DNA of 32,735 nucleotides from Micromonospora orduensis (GTDB lineage: Bacteria; Actinomycetota; Actinomycetes; Mycobacteriales; Micromonosporaceae). The notes under the pieces are model-generated. The model did not search any database and had not been told where the DNA came from. It saw nothing but the letters and a program-made list of their open reading frames with translations. Location of the stretch: the NCBI RefSeq assembly GCF_006228125.1, contig NZ_VDFY01000180.1, positions 1 through 32,735 of the forward strand. The letters are read 5' to 3'. A program made the position numbers and the translations under genes. Each line of letters opens with the position of its first letter. The stretch's first letter is position 1. This document shows positions 22,679 through 30,256 of this stretch, one piece after another.

Positions 22679-23608
22679 TTACCTGGCGCCGGTTGGCTCA
22701 GGCTGAACGATAGCTGTCGGCGGGTGGGTGCTCTGCCGGGTGTGCCAGGTGGTTTCGTACTCGTCGGGGCTGAGGTAGCCAAGTTCTTTCTGGATGCGGC
22801 GGGAGTTGTACCAGCCGTCGATGTAGGCGAAGATCGCGTTCTCGGCTTCGTCGCGGGTGCGCCACGAGTTCCGGTAGACGAGTTCGATCTTCAGGGTGGA
22901 CCAGAAGTTCTCCATCAGCGCGTTGTCGTACGAGTCGCCGACGGAGCCCATCGAGGGCAGGATTCCGTTGTCTGACAAGCGTTCGGCGAACTTGATCGAG
23001 GTGTAGTTCGACCAGCGGTCGCTGTGGTGGATCAACTCCTGGTCACGTACGTCGCGGGACCAGATGCCGTACTCCAGCGCGCCGAGGATGAGTTCGGTGT
23101 TGCAGCGCTCGCCGGCTTTCCAGCCGACGATCCGGTTGGAGAACGCGTCCCGCACGGCGGCGACCCAGAACACGCCCTGACCGGTGGGGATGCGGGTGGC
23201 GTCAGCGACCCACAGCCGGTTCGGCGCTGCCGCGGTGAACTGCCGGTTCACCAGGTCCGGCGCCGGCGTGGCGCGAGGGTCCTGGCGGGTGGAGCCGCCG
23301 CGCCAGCCCCGGCGCAGGAACGCGCCCTGCCAACCCTGGCCGGCCATCAATCGCTCCACGCGCTTACGGCCGACGCGGATGCCGTCGCGGCGTAGCTGCT
23401 GGTGGACCCGGTCAGCGCCGTAGGTGCGGCCCGAGGCCTCCCAGACCTCGTGGATGTTGCTCAGCAAGCCTCGGTCGACCAGGTCCCGGTCGCACGGTTG
23501 TGCGGCCTGGTGCAGCCAGCCGTAGTAGGTCGAGGTGGTGATGTTCAGGACCCGTAGCAGGAGCGCGACCGCGAACTGGTCACGGTGTTCGTCGATGAAC
23601 CTTATGAC
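22679..23608 (-). CDS. IS3-family transposase OrfB (DDE catalytic part)
   Basis: The rve integrase domain carries the DDE triad: D in W-V-A-D-A-T-R-I-P, D in H-H-S-D-R-W-S-N-Y-T-S and E in Y-D-N-A-L-M-E-N-F-W-S-T-L-K. The Trp after S-D-R replaces the usual Gly. The N-terminal part (V-I-R-F-I-D-E-H-R-D-Q-F) has no ATG/GTG start, overlaps the end of orfA and is one base back in frame, so it is probably made by programmed -1 frameshifting as an OrfAB fusion. The first TTG within the frame is at 23467. The reading frame is intact. Confidence 0.9.
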   Translation of the reverse strand, partial: VIRFIDEHRDQFAVALLLRVLNITTSTYYGWLHQAAQPCDRDLVDRGLLSNIHEVWEASGRTYGADRVHQQLRRDGIRVGRKRVERLMAGQGWQGAFLRRGWRGGSTRQDPRATPAPDLVNRQFTAAAPNRLWVADATRIPTGQGVFWVAAVRDAFSNRIVGWKAGERCNTELILGALEYGIWSRDVRDQELIHHSDRWSNYTSIKFAERLSDNGILPSMGSVGDSYDNALMENFWSTLKIELVYRNSWRTRDEAENAIFAYIDGWYNSRRIQKELGYLSPDEYETTWHTRQSTHPPTAIVQPEPTGAR

Positions 23609-23913
23609 CGTCGCCGGGTCGGGTCGAGCTCCGCTGCGAAATACGCGCTCGCCGCCTTCAGGATCTCGTTCGCCCGCCGCAGCTCCGCGACTTCCTTGCG
23701 CAGCCTTCGGTTCTCCTCGGCCATCTCGGTCGTCGGCCGGTCCTCGCGCTCACCGCGGTCGGCCTGGTCCTGCCGGATCCAGTTCCGCAACGCCTCCGGA
23801 TGCACGCCCAGCTGCTCCGCCAGCCGCTTGATCACCGGCTTCGGATCCGACTCCCGATACAGCCGAACGGCACGTTGCCGCAGCTCATCGGGGTACTTCT
23901 TGGGTGCTGCCAC
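23602..23913 (-). CDS. IS3-family transposase OrfA (HTH part)
   Basis: 103 aa. It has the HTH_Tnp_1 domain (Y-P-D-E-L-R-Q-R-A-V-R-L, then L-G-V-H-P-E-A-L-R-N-W-I-R-Q-D) followed by a leucine-zipper coiled coil (E-E-N-R-R-L-R-K-E-V-A-E-L-R-R-A-N-E-I-L-K-A-A-S-A-Y-F split over residues about 65-93). It binds the terminal repeats and supplies the N-terminus of the fused transposase. Confidence 0.92.
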   Translation of the reverse strand: MAAPKKYPDELRQRAVRLYRESDPKPVIKRLAEQLGVHPEALRNWIRQDQADRGEREDRPTTEMAEENRRLRKEVAELRRANEILKAASAYFAAELDPTRRRS

Positions 23914-23983
23914 AAAGACTCCTCCCCATGGCCCATCAGACCATGATCAGAAGACTCCGTGAAACCGGGGGGACCTCACCCCA

Positions 23984-24198
23984 TGTCAAATGGTTACTGA
24001 CACTCCGTGTCATTTCCACTGACGTTCCATGTCAGAAGCGGGGACATCGCGGTGTCAGTCAACACAGCTGGAGCGGGAACAGCCGCTCTCCGCGGTCTCG
24101 ACACCATCCTCATTCATTACGCACAAGAACTGTCATTATGATGTGTGTACGTTACGTCCTGTTTTGGGCGATGAATTATCGGATTACTGTTACTGACA
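23984..24198. repeat. TGTCA/TGACA repeat array, right copy
   Basis: TGTCA occurs at 23984, 24008, 24030, 24053 and 24131; TGACA at 23998 and 24194; TGACG at 24020. Seven exact copies in 215 bp compares with about 0.4 expected if bases were equally frequent. GTTACTGACA occurs twice. The 23995-24024 part matches the left copy at 14.6 kb in inverted orientation. The 24100-24215 stretch is AT-rich and gene-free. It may be the multi-repeat end of an IS21-like element or a regulator-binding array. Confidence 0.6.
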
Positions 24199-24267
24199 AT
24201 CTAATAATCGGTCTCGGGCCGTCCACGCCCGACGGACACCGCGCGGCGGGTGCGTCCTGTGGGTCGG

Positions 24268-24425
24268 TCAGATGGTGATGACGACCTTCGACCGTGCGTG
24301 CTCGCCTTCGAGGTACCTGATGGCATCGGCCGTCTCGGGCAGCGGATAGCTGCGGTCGATGACCGGGATGAGGCGACCGGCCTTCGGCGTGGGCGCGCAG
24401 TGCCTCCAGGTGCGGGCGGCTGGGT
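24268..24425 (-). pseudogene. C-terminal remnant of zinc-type alcohol dehydrogenase (MDR)
   Basis: The minus strand encodes L-E-A-L-R-A-H-A-E, then (one base out of frame) A-G-R-L-I-P-V-I-D-R-S-Y-P-L and A-I-R-Y-L-E-G-E-H-A-R-S-K-V-V-I-T-I before the stop, the usual ending of NAD(P)-dependent medium-chain dehydrogenases. The catalytic and Rossmann domains are absent. It is joined at about 24425 directly to the 3' part of a TetR gene on the other strand. Confidence 0.75.
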
Positions 24426-24426
24426 G

Positions 24427-24914
24427 TCGACACCGACTGGAAGCAGGCGGTCCGCCTGCGGACCCTCTCGGCACGGCAGATGCTGATCCGCCACCCGTGG
24501 GCGCCGCTGGCCATCGAGTCGCGCAACATGGCCACGATGGCCCTGCTGGACTACCTCGACTCGATGGTCGGGACGTTGCGGGCCGGCGGGTTCTCGGCCG
24601 ATCTGGCCCACCACGTCATGCACGCGATGGGCAGCCGGATCCTGGGCTTCAGCCAGGAACTGTTCGACGCCTCCCGCCGCGCCGGCCAGACCGGGGTGGC
24701 CGAGGCCGACGCGGCGACTGCTCTCCCGCCGGAGATCGCGGCCCGGTTCCCGCACCTCGCGGAGATCTCCGCGGCGGCGTCGCACGACGACGCGTCGACC
24801 GTCGGGCAGGGCTGCGACGACCAGTTCGAGTTCGAGTTCGCACTGGACCTGCTGCTGGACGGCATCGAACGACTGCGACAGCGGGGCTGGACCTCGGCCC
24901 ACCGCACCCGGTGA
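24427..24914 (+). pseudogene. TetR regulator lacking its DNA-binding domain
   Basis: The frame from about 24427 (D-W-K-Q-A-V-R-L-R, then A-R-Q-M-L-I-R-H-P-W-A-P) to the stop at 24914 matches the C-terminal ligand-binding domain of TetR_C proteins, with H-H-V-M-H-A-M-G-S-R-I-L-G-F and F-E-F-A-L-D-L-L-L-D-G-I-E-R-L. The N-terminal HTH is missing. An ATG at 24480 could start a 144-aa product, but without DNA-binding capacity. With the adjoining dehydrogenase scrap it marks an internal deletion of a divergent gene pair. Confidence 0.75.
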
Positions 24915-24965
24915 CACCACAGGCGGTTTGACCCTCGACCGGGTCGAGGCCCGAGCATCGACGGC

Positions 24966-25463
24966 ATGAACGACCAGTCGACACCCGACCCGACCATGAC
25001 GCGCATCGTCGAGGCGGTCCAGCTCGGCCCGAGCGGCGATCCGACACGGGCACGGGACCTGCTCACCGCCCTCTGGGACGAGATCGGCCCGACCGGCGAC
25101 GCGCTGCACCGCTGCACCCTCGCCCACCACCTCGCCGACCTTCAGGACACCGCCGCCGCCGAACTGGTGTGGGACGAACGCGCGCTCGCCGCCGTCGCCG
25201 ACCTCACCGACGACCGCGCCCAGCGGTACGACCGCACGCTTCAGGTGCGGGGCTTCCTGCCGTCGCTGCACCTGAACCTCGCCGACGTGCACCGGCGACT
25301 CGGCGACACCACCCGGGCCCGGGCGCACCTGGGCACCGCCCGTGACCTGGTCGCGTCCCTGCCGGCCGACCAGTACGGCGACCTGATCCGCTCGGGCATC
25401 CAGCACGTCGACCAGGCGCTGGCGACGGGTTCGACCGAGCGTCTCGGGTCGCATCCCGGCTGA
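24966..25463 (+). CDS. TPR-like helical protein
   Basis: 165-aa helical protein resembling a conserved actinobacterial family with tetratricopeptide-like repeats (A-R-D-L-L-T-A-L-W-D-E-I-G; L-H-R-C-T-L-A-H-H-L-A-D-L-Q-D; L-N-L-A-D-V-H-R-R-L-G-D). No catalytic motif is visible. It has no signal peptide or membrane helix, so a cytoplasmic scaffold role is likely. It is followed 44 bp later by a maleylpyruvate-isomerase-type gene on the same strand. Confidence 0.75.
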   Translation: MNDQSTPDPTMTRIVEAVQLGPSGDPTRARDLLTALWDEIGPTGDALHRCTLAHHLADLQDTAAAELVWDERALAAVADLTDDRAQRYDRTLQVRGFLPSLHLNLADVHRRLGDTTRARAHLGTARDLVASLPADQYGDLIRSGIQHVDQALATGSTERLGSHPG

Positions 25464-25507
25464 CGATTCCGGTTGCACCCCCGCCGGGCGCCTGCGAGGG
25501 TCGACGG

Positions 25508-26083
25508 ATGCCAGCGGTGACCGGCACCGACGTGCGTGCGGCGGCCGACGAGATGACGCGCGTGCTGCGCCCGCACCACGAGCGCGACTGGTCGGTGCCG
25601 GCCGGCACGCTGACGTGGAGTTGCTGGACCACCGCGGCCCACGTCGCGCACGACCTGCTCGCGTACGCCGGCCAGGTCACCGCGAGCCCGGACGGCGGGT
25701 ACCTCCCGTACGACCTGCGGGTCTCCTCCACCGCGACCCCGGCGCAGGTGCTCACCGTGGTGCGCGCCTGCGCCGGAATGCTCGCCACCGCCGTCGACGC
25801 GGCCGCACCGGACGCGCGGGCCTGGCACTTCGGGCCCTGCGACCCGGCGGGCTTCGTCGCCATGGGGGTGCCCGAGACGCTGTTGCACACGCACGACATC
25901 ACAGTCGGCCTCGGCGTGCCGTGGCAGCCGCCTCCGGAGCTGAGCACGCTGGTGTTGCGGCGACTCTTCCCGGACGCCCCGACCGGCGCCGCGCCCGACG
26001 TGCTGCTGTGGATGACCGGTCGCGGTGAGCTGCCGGGCCGCGCGCGCCGCACCTCCTGGAGGTGGCGCGCCGCCGTGGACTAG
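25508..26083 (+). CDS. Maleylpyruvate isomerase N-terminal domain protein (DinB-like)
   Basis: 191-aa protein with the MDMPI_N/DinB-type helical bundle. W-T-T-A-A-H-V-A-H-D-L-L-A-Y near residue 40 and E-T-L-L-H-T-H-D-I around residue 125 carry the histidines that bind metal in mycothiol-dependent enzymes. The reaction is unknown; a mycothiol S-transferase role is the family expectation. GAGGG 7 bp before the ATG supports the start. The stop overlaps the stop of the convergent acetyltransferase. Confidence 0.85.
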   Translation: MPAVTGTDVRAAADEMTRVLRPHHERDWSVPAGTLTWSCWTTAAHVAHDLLAYAGQVTASPDGGYLPYDLRVSSTATPAQVLTVVRACAGMLATAVDAAAPDARAWHFGPCDPAGFVAMGVPETLLHTHDITVGLGVPWQPPPELSTLVLRRLFPDAPTGAAPDVLLWMTGRGELPGRARRTSWRWRAAVD

Positions 26084-26628
26084 GGCGCGTCGAGCGAGTG
26101 CCGGTGGCCGTCCAGCGGAAACGGCGGTCGGGGTGGCAGCACCTCGCGGAACGCGTAGCCGCTCTTCTGCGCCACCCGGCAGGACGCCACGTTGTCCACC
26201 TGGTGCAGCAGGTCGAGTCGGGTCAGGCCGGGAAACCGGTCGAACGCCCACCCGCTCAGCGCGACGACCGCCCGGGGGGCGATTGCACGACCGCGGGCCC
26301 AGGCCGCTGTCCAGTACCCCACCTCGGCCGTCGGGCCGTCCGGCGTGGGGTACTTGAGCACCACGTTCGCCACGATCCGTGGGCCGTCCGGGTCGTCCTC
26401 GAGGACGGCGAAGGTGTACCGGCGGCCGTCGTCCCAGTCCCGTCGCGCCCGGTCCAGCCACCGCCGCCCCTCGGCGGCGTTGCTCACGGGCAGGCGGGTC
26501 CACCGCCGCAACACCGGATCCCGGTACGCGTCCACGACGGCGTTCAGGTCGTCGGCGCACCAGGGCCGCAGGGTGAGTTCCCGCGCCGGGGGAACGGCCG
26601 GCGCCCGTAGCTCGATCAGCATCCGCAC
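26080..26628 (-). CDS. GNAT family N-acetyltransferase
   Basis: 182 aa (180 if the ATG at 26622 is used). It shows R-E-L-T-L-R-P-W-C-A-D-D-L near the start, the E-V-G-Y-W-T-A-A-W-A-R-G-R-A-I-A acetyl-CoA loop region, and the N-V-A-S-C-R-V-A-Q-K-S-G-Y motif of RimJ/RimL-like enzymes. The loop is R-G-R-A-I-A, a normal variant. The substrate is unknown. Confidence 0.9.
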   Translation of the reverse strand: MRMLIELRAPAVPPARELTLRPWCADDLNAVVDAYRDPVLRRWTRLPVSNAAEGRRWLDRARRDWDDGRRYTFAVLEDDPDGPRIVANVVLKYPTPDGPTAEVGYWTAAWARGRAIAPRAVVALSGWAFDRFPGLTRLDLLHQVDNVASCRVAQKSGYAFREVLPPRPPFPLDGHRHSLDAP

Positions 26629-26674
26629 AGTCTGCCGCCGCGAGCCCCGATCCGGGTGCCCTGCCCGTCGCGGC

Positions 26675-27160
26675 TCAGCCCCGGCGACGCCAGCGCAGCC
26701 ACCAGCGCCGGCGCGTCCGGCGCGGCGACGCGACGGCGGTCACCGGCTCGACGGCGGGCGTGGTGACCTCGGGCCGGGCGCGCTCGGCGCGCCAGCGGTG
26801 GACCACCTCGTCGGCGTTCACCGGCCGGACGACCACGCGGGGGCCCTCGGGGTTGCGCAGCCACGCCACGATCTGGGCGTTGAGCTGGCCCACGAAATCC
26901 CGTACGGACTGTTCGGTGGGCAGGTCGCGGACCTCGTCGGGGACCTGCTCGATACGCCGGCGCAGTTGCAGCGGGGTGGGCAGCAACAGGTCGCTGGGCA
27001 GCTTCTCGCGCTCCAGGAAGCTCTTGATCCACCACGACTCGTCGTACGCCGTTCCGCGCCCGGGGATCGGTTTGCCCATGCCGGGCAGGTTGTCGAACTC
27101 GCCGCGTTGCACGGCTCCCCGGATCTGCGCCTCGACGGCCGCGTCCCACGCCTCGGTCAC
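26675..27160 (-). CDS. DUF1992 (DnaJ homologue subfamily C member 28-like) protein
   Basis: 161 aa. The N-terminal half is DUF1992, with I-R-G-A-V-Q-R-G-E-F-D-N-L-P-G and G-K-P-I-P-G, then W-W-I-K-S-F-L-E-R-E-K-L-P; the C-terminus is a basic Arg/Trp-rich tail. Function is unknown; eukaryotic relatives are DNAJC28-like. The GTG start at 27160 has GGGGAGG upstream. Confidence 0.9.
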   Translation of the reverse strand: MTEAWDAAVEAQIRGAVQRGEFDNLPGMGKPIPGRGTAYDESWWIKSFLEREKLPSDLLLPTPLQLRRRIEQVPDEVRDLPTEQSVRDFVGQLNAQIVAWLRNPEGPRVVVRPVNADEVVHRWRAERARPEVTTPAVEPVTAVASPRRTRRRWWLRWRRRG

Positions 27161-27259
27161 CCTGCGCCACCTCCCCTGGCCACCGTATCGCGCCGCCGCC
27201 GGCCGGCGACACGCGCTTGCGACGGATCAGCGCGCCCGCGCCCGTGGCCATTCCCGCCG

Positions 27260-27275
27260 CACACCCGCGGGTGTG
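27260..27275. promoter_or_regulatory. 16-bp perfect palindrome in a divergent intergenic region
   Basis: CACACCCGCGGGTGTG is its own reverse complement and is followed by a further GTGTG. It lies in the 230-bp gap between the DUF1992 and LysE genes, which are divergent, 116 bp before the LysE start. It is a possible operator; the rest of the gap shows no clear signal. Confidence 0.4.
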
Positions 27276-27390
27276 GTGTGCGCCCCGGTGACCCGGATCC
27301 GAGGCCACGGCCTGGCAGGTGGCCCGGGACAACCCGCCGCCGCGGGCTTACGGTCGTTCCGGACGGCGGTGGAACGGGGGGGGAATCGTC

Positions 27391-28041
27391 ATGGTCGGTT
27401 CGGGTGCACTGCTGGGCATCGCGTTGGTGGCGTTGGGGCTGGTGCTCACACCGGGCCCGAACATGGTCTACCTGGTCTCCCGCTCGGTCGCGCAGGGCCG
27501 CCGGGCAGGGCTGATCTCGCTGCTCGGGGTGGCCGCCGGGTTCGGCGTCTACCTCACCACGGCGGTCGCCGGCCTGGCCGCCGTGTTCGTCCTGGTGCCG
27601 ACGCTGTACGCGGTGGTGAAGCTGGCCGGGGCCGGTTACCTGCTGTGGCTGGCCTGGCGCACGGTACGCCCGGGCGGCCGGTCACCCTTCACGCCCGAGC
27701 CGCTGCCGCCGGACCGGCCGCGGCGGCTGTTCACCATGGGCCTGGTCACCAACCTGCTCAACCCGAAGATCGCCATCCTGTACGTGTCGCTGCTGCCGCA
27801 GTTCGTCGACCCGGCGCGCGGGCACGTGGCGGCGCAGAGCCTGCTGCTGGGCCTGACCCAGATCACCGTCGCGCTGAGCCTCAACGCGCTGATCGTGCTC
27901 AGCGCCGGCACCCTGGCCGGGTTCTTCGCCCGCCGGCCGGTGTGGCTGCGGGTGCAGCGGTGGGTCACCGGGACGGCCCTCGCGGCTCTGGCCGTGCGCA
28001 TCGCCGCCGATCGCTCCCGCGCCGCGGTCGCCACCCCCTGA
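27391..28041 (+). CDS. LysE family amino-acid/metabolite exporter
   Basis: 216-aa membrane protein of the LysE/RhtB family with about six helices. The signature T20-P-G-P-N is in the first helix region, and G-L-V-T-N-L-L-N-P-K-I-A-I-L-Y in the middle is the conserved family motif. It would export an amino acid or related compound. The ATG at 27391 is used because a G-rich ribosome-binding site (a run of eight G) lies just upstream and the first helix starts there; a longer frame begins at 27319. It converges on the SDR gene. Confidence 0.92.
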   Translation: MVGSGALLGIALVALGLVLTPGPNMVYLVSRSVAQGRRAGLISLLGVAAGFGVYLTTAVAGLAAVFVLVPTLYAVVKLAGAGYLLWLAWRTVRPGGRSPFTPEPLPPDRPRRLFTMGLVTNLLNPKIAILYVSLLPQFVDPARGHVAAQSLLLGLTQITVALSLNALIVLSAGTLAGFFARRPVWLRVQRWVTGTALAALAVRIAADRSRAAVATP

Positions 28042-28049
28042 CCCGGCGG

Positions 28050-28868
28050 TCACCGCCCCCGGTGGCGGCGCAGCATCCCGGCGGCCAGCGGCGCGGCGTC
28101 CAGGTCACCGGCGGCGAGCCGGGCGGCGAGGGTACGGCGCACCATCCGGTCGGCCAGCGCCGGCGCGTGCCGGGCCACGGCCATCTCCAGGCGTCCACGC
28201 CTGGTGGTCGCCACGTCCCGGGGCGCCCGGCGGGCGGTGGCGGCCCGCAGGATCGCCGCGACGACGCCGTCGACGGGCTCCGGGCGGGACACCCCGCGCA
28301 GGGACAGGCCAGCCTCGGCGGTGCTGTCGTGGATCGGTGACGCCACCATGCTCGGGTAGACGACGCTCACCCCGACGTGGGTGCCCACCTCGTGGCGCAG
28401 CGCGTCGGCGTACGCGACCAGGGCCCGCTTGCTGACTCCGTACGCGGCGGCGAGGGGTAGCGGCAGCACCGCCATCCGGCTGGCCACGAAGATCACCCGA
28501 CCGCGTGCGGTGAGCAGCGGAGGCAGCGCGGCGGCGGTGGTCCGCCACGCGGCGAGCAGATTGACCTCCAACTGCTGACGTACCACCTCGTCGGGCGGTA
28601 GCTCGGCCGGGGCGGGGCCACCGACCCCGGCGTTGTTGACGAGCAGGTCCAGCCCGCCGAGCCGTTCGACCGCGTCGTGCACCGCCGCCGGTACGGCGGC
28701 CGGGTCGGTGAGGTCGCAGCCGAGCACGGGGAACTCGTCGTCGGTGTTCAGGCGCAGGTCGAGCCCGACCACTTGGGCGCCGGCGGCACGCAGCGCGGCG
28801 CCGAGGTGCCGGCCGAACGTGCCGCTCGCCCCGGTGACCAGCACCCGCCGGCCGGTCAGGCCGGTCAC
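28050..28868 (-). CDS. Short-chain dehydrogenase/reductase
   Basis: 272-aa classical SDR. Cofactor motif T-G-A-S-G-T-F-G at residues 12-19, N-N-A-G at 78-81, and catalytic S130, Y143 and K147 (Y-G-V-S-K) are all present. It oxidises or reduces an alcohol/ketone with NAD(P). The GTG start overlaps the TGA stop of the flavin monooxygenase by 4 bp (GTGA), so the two are translated in a coupled operon and likely act on the same substrate. Control is probably by the TetR site at 30215-30234. Confidence 0.93.
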   Translation of the reverse strand: MTGLTGRRVLVTGASGTFGRHLGAALRAAGAQVVGLDLRLNTDDEFPVLGCDLTDPAAVPAAVHDAVERLGGLDLLVNNAGVGGPAPAELPPDEVVRQQLEVNLLAAWRTTAAALPPLLTARGRVIFVASRMAVLPLPLAAAYGVSKRALVAYADALRHEVGTHVGVSVVYPSMVASPIHDSTAEAGLSLRGVSRPEPVDGVVAAILRAATARRAPRDVATTRRGRLEMAVARHAPALADRMVRRTLAARLAAGDLDAAPLAAGMLRRHRGR

Positions 28869-30199
28869 TGCTTCGCCCCGGCCGGGGTCACGGCGCGGGC
28901 GCGGCGGGCGCCGGACGCCAGTTCCCGGGTCAGCTCGGCCAGGTAGGCGTCGAAGTCCACCCGCATCGCCGGTCGGCGCTGACCCCAGCGGGCCGTCGCC
29001 GCGCGCAGCTCCGCCCGGCAGGCGGCGCGCTGCCGGTCCGGCTCGGGCAGCGCGTACCGGCCGGCGAGCTGCGCGGCGATCAGCTTGGCCTGCGCCTCCA
29101 CCAGGGGGAACGCGGAGCCGGTGGACTGCATCAGCCCGACGAACGTCAGGCCGGGCGCGTCGGGGTGGAACACGTGCCGGTACAGCGGCAGGGTGTCGGC
29201 GCCGCCGCCGAGCAGTTCCGGTTCGAGAAACGGGATCTCCACCCGGTAGCCGGTGCACCAGATGATCAGGTCGACGGTGTCGCTGCGGCCGTCGGTGAAC
29301 TCGACCCGGTCGCCGTCGAGGGCGGCGACGCCGGGCCGCGCCTCCACGTCGCCGTGGGTGAGCCGGGACAGCAGCCCGTCGGAGAGCGTCGGATGGTCCT
29401 GCAGGAAGCCGTGGGTGGGCGCCGGCAGGCCGTACCGGGTGGGACTGCCCACGGTGGCGGTGAGCATCGTCTGTGTGATCCGCTGGCGCAGCCGCCACGG
29501 CAGCCGGCGGGCCAGTGCCCCGTTGAGGGTGTCCGATGGGCGGCCCAGCAGGTACTTCGGCACCACCCAGACGCCCCGGCGCAGCGACAGCAGGGTCCGC
29601 TCGGCGGCGTACGAGGCGTCCACGGCGATGTCCATCGCCGAGTTGCCGCCCCCGACGACGAGGACCCGTTTGCCGGCCAACTGCTCGGGGCCGCGGTAGT
29701 CGTGGCTGTGCAGCTGCTCGGCGGTGCACGTGCCGGCGTACGGGGGCTCGGGCAGCCTGGGTACCCGGTTGTGGCCGTTGGCGACGACGACGGCGTCGAC
29801 GGTGACCTCGACCGGCCCGTCGGGTCCGTCCGCGCGCACCGTCCACCGGCCGGCGGGATCGCGGGTGACCCGCTCGACGGTGTGCCGCAGGCGGATGCTG
29901 TCGCGCAGGCCGAAGCGGTCGGCGTAGTCGGCCAGGTAGCCGGCGACGCGGCGGTGGTCGGGGTAGTCGGGCCAGTCGGCGGGCATCGGGTGGTCGGCGA
30001 ACTCGGTGCGGCCACGGCTGGTGTTCAGGTGCAGGGTGCGGTACGCGGGCGAGTCGGGTGCCCCGTACACCCACAGTCCGCCGACCTGGTCGGTGGACTC
30101 GAAACACACTGTCGGCACGGCCGCGTCGCGAAGCGCCTTGACGGCGGCGAGTCCCGCCGCGCCGGCGCCGATCACCGCCACCCTGGGTGGTGCCTGCAT
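28865..30199 (-). CDS. Flavin-containing monooxygenase (FMO/BVMO-type)
   Basis: 444-aa FAD- and NADPH-dependent monooxygenase. The FAD-binding G-A-G-A-A-G is at residues 11-16 and the NADPH-binding G-G-G-N-S-A at 183-188; between them, Y-A-G-T-C-T-A-E-Q-L-H-S-H-D-Y fits the FMO fingerprint region (F-x-G-x3-H-x3-F form, relaxed). It oxygenates a nucleophilic or ketone substrate. The start ATG at 30199 lies 16 bp from the operator for the TetR regulator. It is the first gene of an operon with an SDR. The natural substrate is unknown. Confidence 0.93.
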   Translation of the reverse strand: MQAPPRVAVIGAGAAGLAAVKALRDAAVPTVCFESTDQVGGLWVYGAPDSPAYRTLHLNTSRGRTEFADHPMPADWPDYPDHRRVAGYLADYADRFGLRDSIRLRHTVERVTRDPAGRWTVRADGPDGPVEVTVDAVVVANGHNRVPRLPEPPYAGTCTAEQLHSHDYRGPEQLAGKRVLVVGGGNSAMDIAVDASYAAERTLLSLRRGVWVVPKYLLGRPSDTLNGALARRLPWRLRQRITQTMLTATVGSPTRYGLPAPTHGFLQDHPTLSDGLLSRLTHGDVEARPGVAALDGDRVEFTDGRSDTVDLIIWCTGYRVEIPFLEPELLGGGADTLPLYRHVFHPDAPGLTFVGLMQSTGSAFPLVEAQAKLIAAQLAGRYALPEPDRQRAACRAELRAATARWGQRRPAMRVDFDAYLAELTRELASGARRARAVTPAGAKQ

Positions 30200-30214
30200 C
30201 GCTGCCCCCCACTT

Positions 30215-30234
30215 AATCCAACGTCCGATGGATA
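30215..30234. promoter_or_regulatory. TetR operator 1, before the monooxygenase operon
   Basis: AATCCA-N8-TGGATA, with inner bases also near-palindromic (ACG..CGA). It shares arm sequence and 8-nt spacer with the site at 30925-30944. It lies 16-35 bp before the monooxygenase start codon, so binding would block that promoter. Confidence 0.7.
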
Positions 30235-30256
30235 ATCGTCGGACGGGGGCGGCCCG

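Larger units (their letters stand above)
22648..23978 (-). mobile_element. Complete IS3-family insertion sequence (1,331 bp)
   Basis: Imperfect terminal inverted repeats bound the element: 22648-22673 (TGAGCTCCCCCC...) and the reverse complement of 23954-23978 (TGAGGTCCCCCC...), alike over about 25 bp with one indel and a few mismatches; both start with TGA as in the IS3 family. Inside are orfA and orfB in -1 relation on the minus strand. The 3-4 bp directly outside the ends differ (GAGC on the left, CCCC on the right), so no target duplication is seen. This suggests recombination or an adjacent deletion after insertion. Confidence 0.85.

Noticed and set aside
27376..27383. Run of eight G before the LysE start as a phase-variation tract
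   Set aside because: It lies in the ribosome-binding region in a very GC-rich genome and nothing else supports slipped-strand switching.
28869..30212. Upstream extension of the SDR frame as a fusion protein
   Set aside because: The extension is the monooxygenase read in another frame; the SDR begins at the GTG overlapping the monooxygenase stop.
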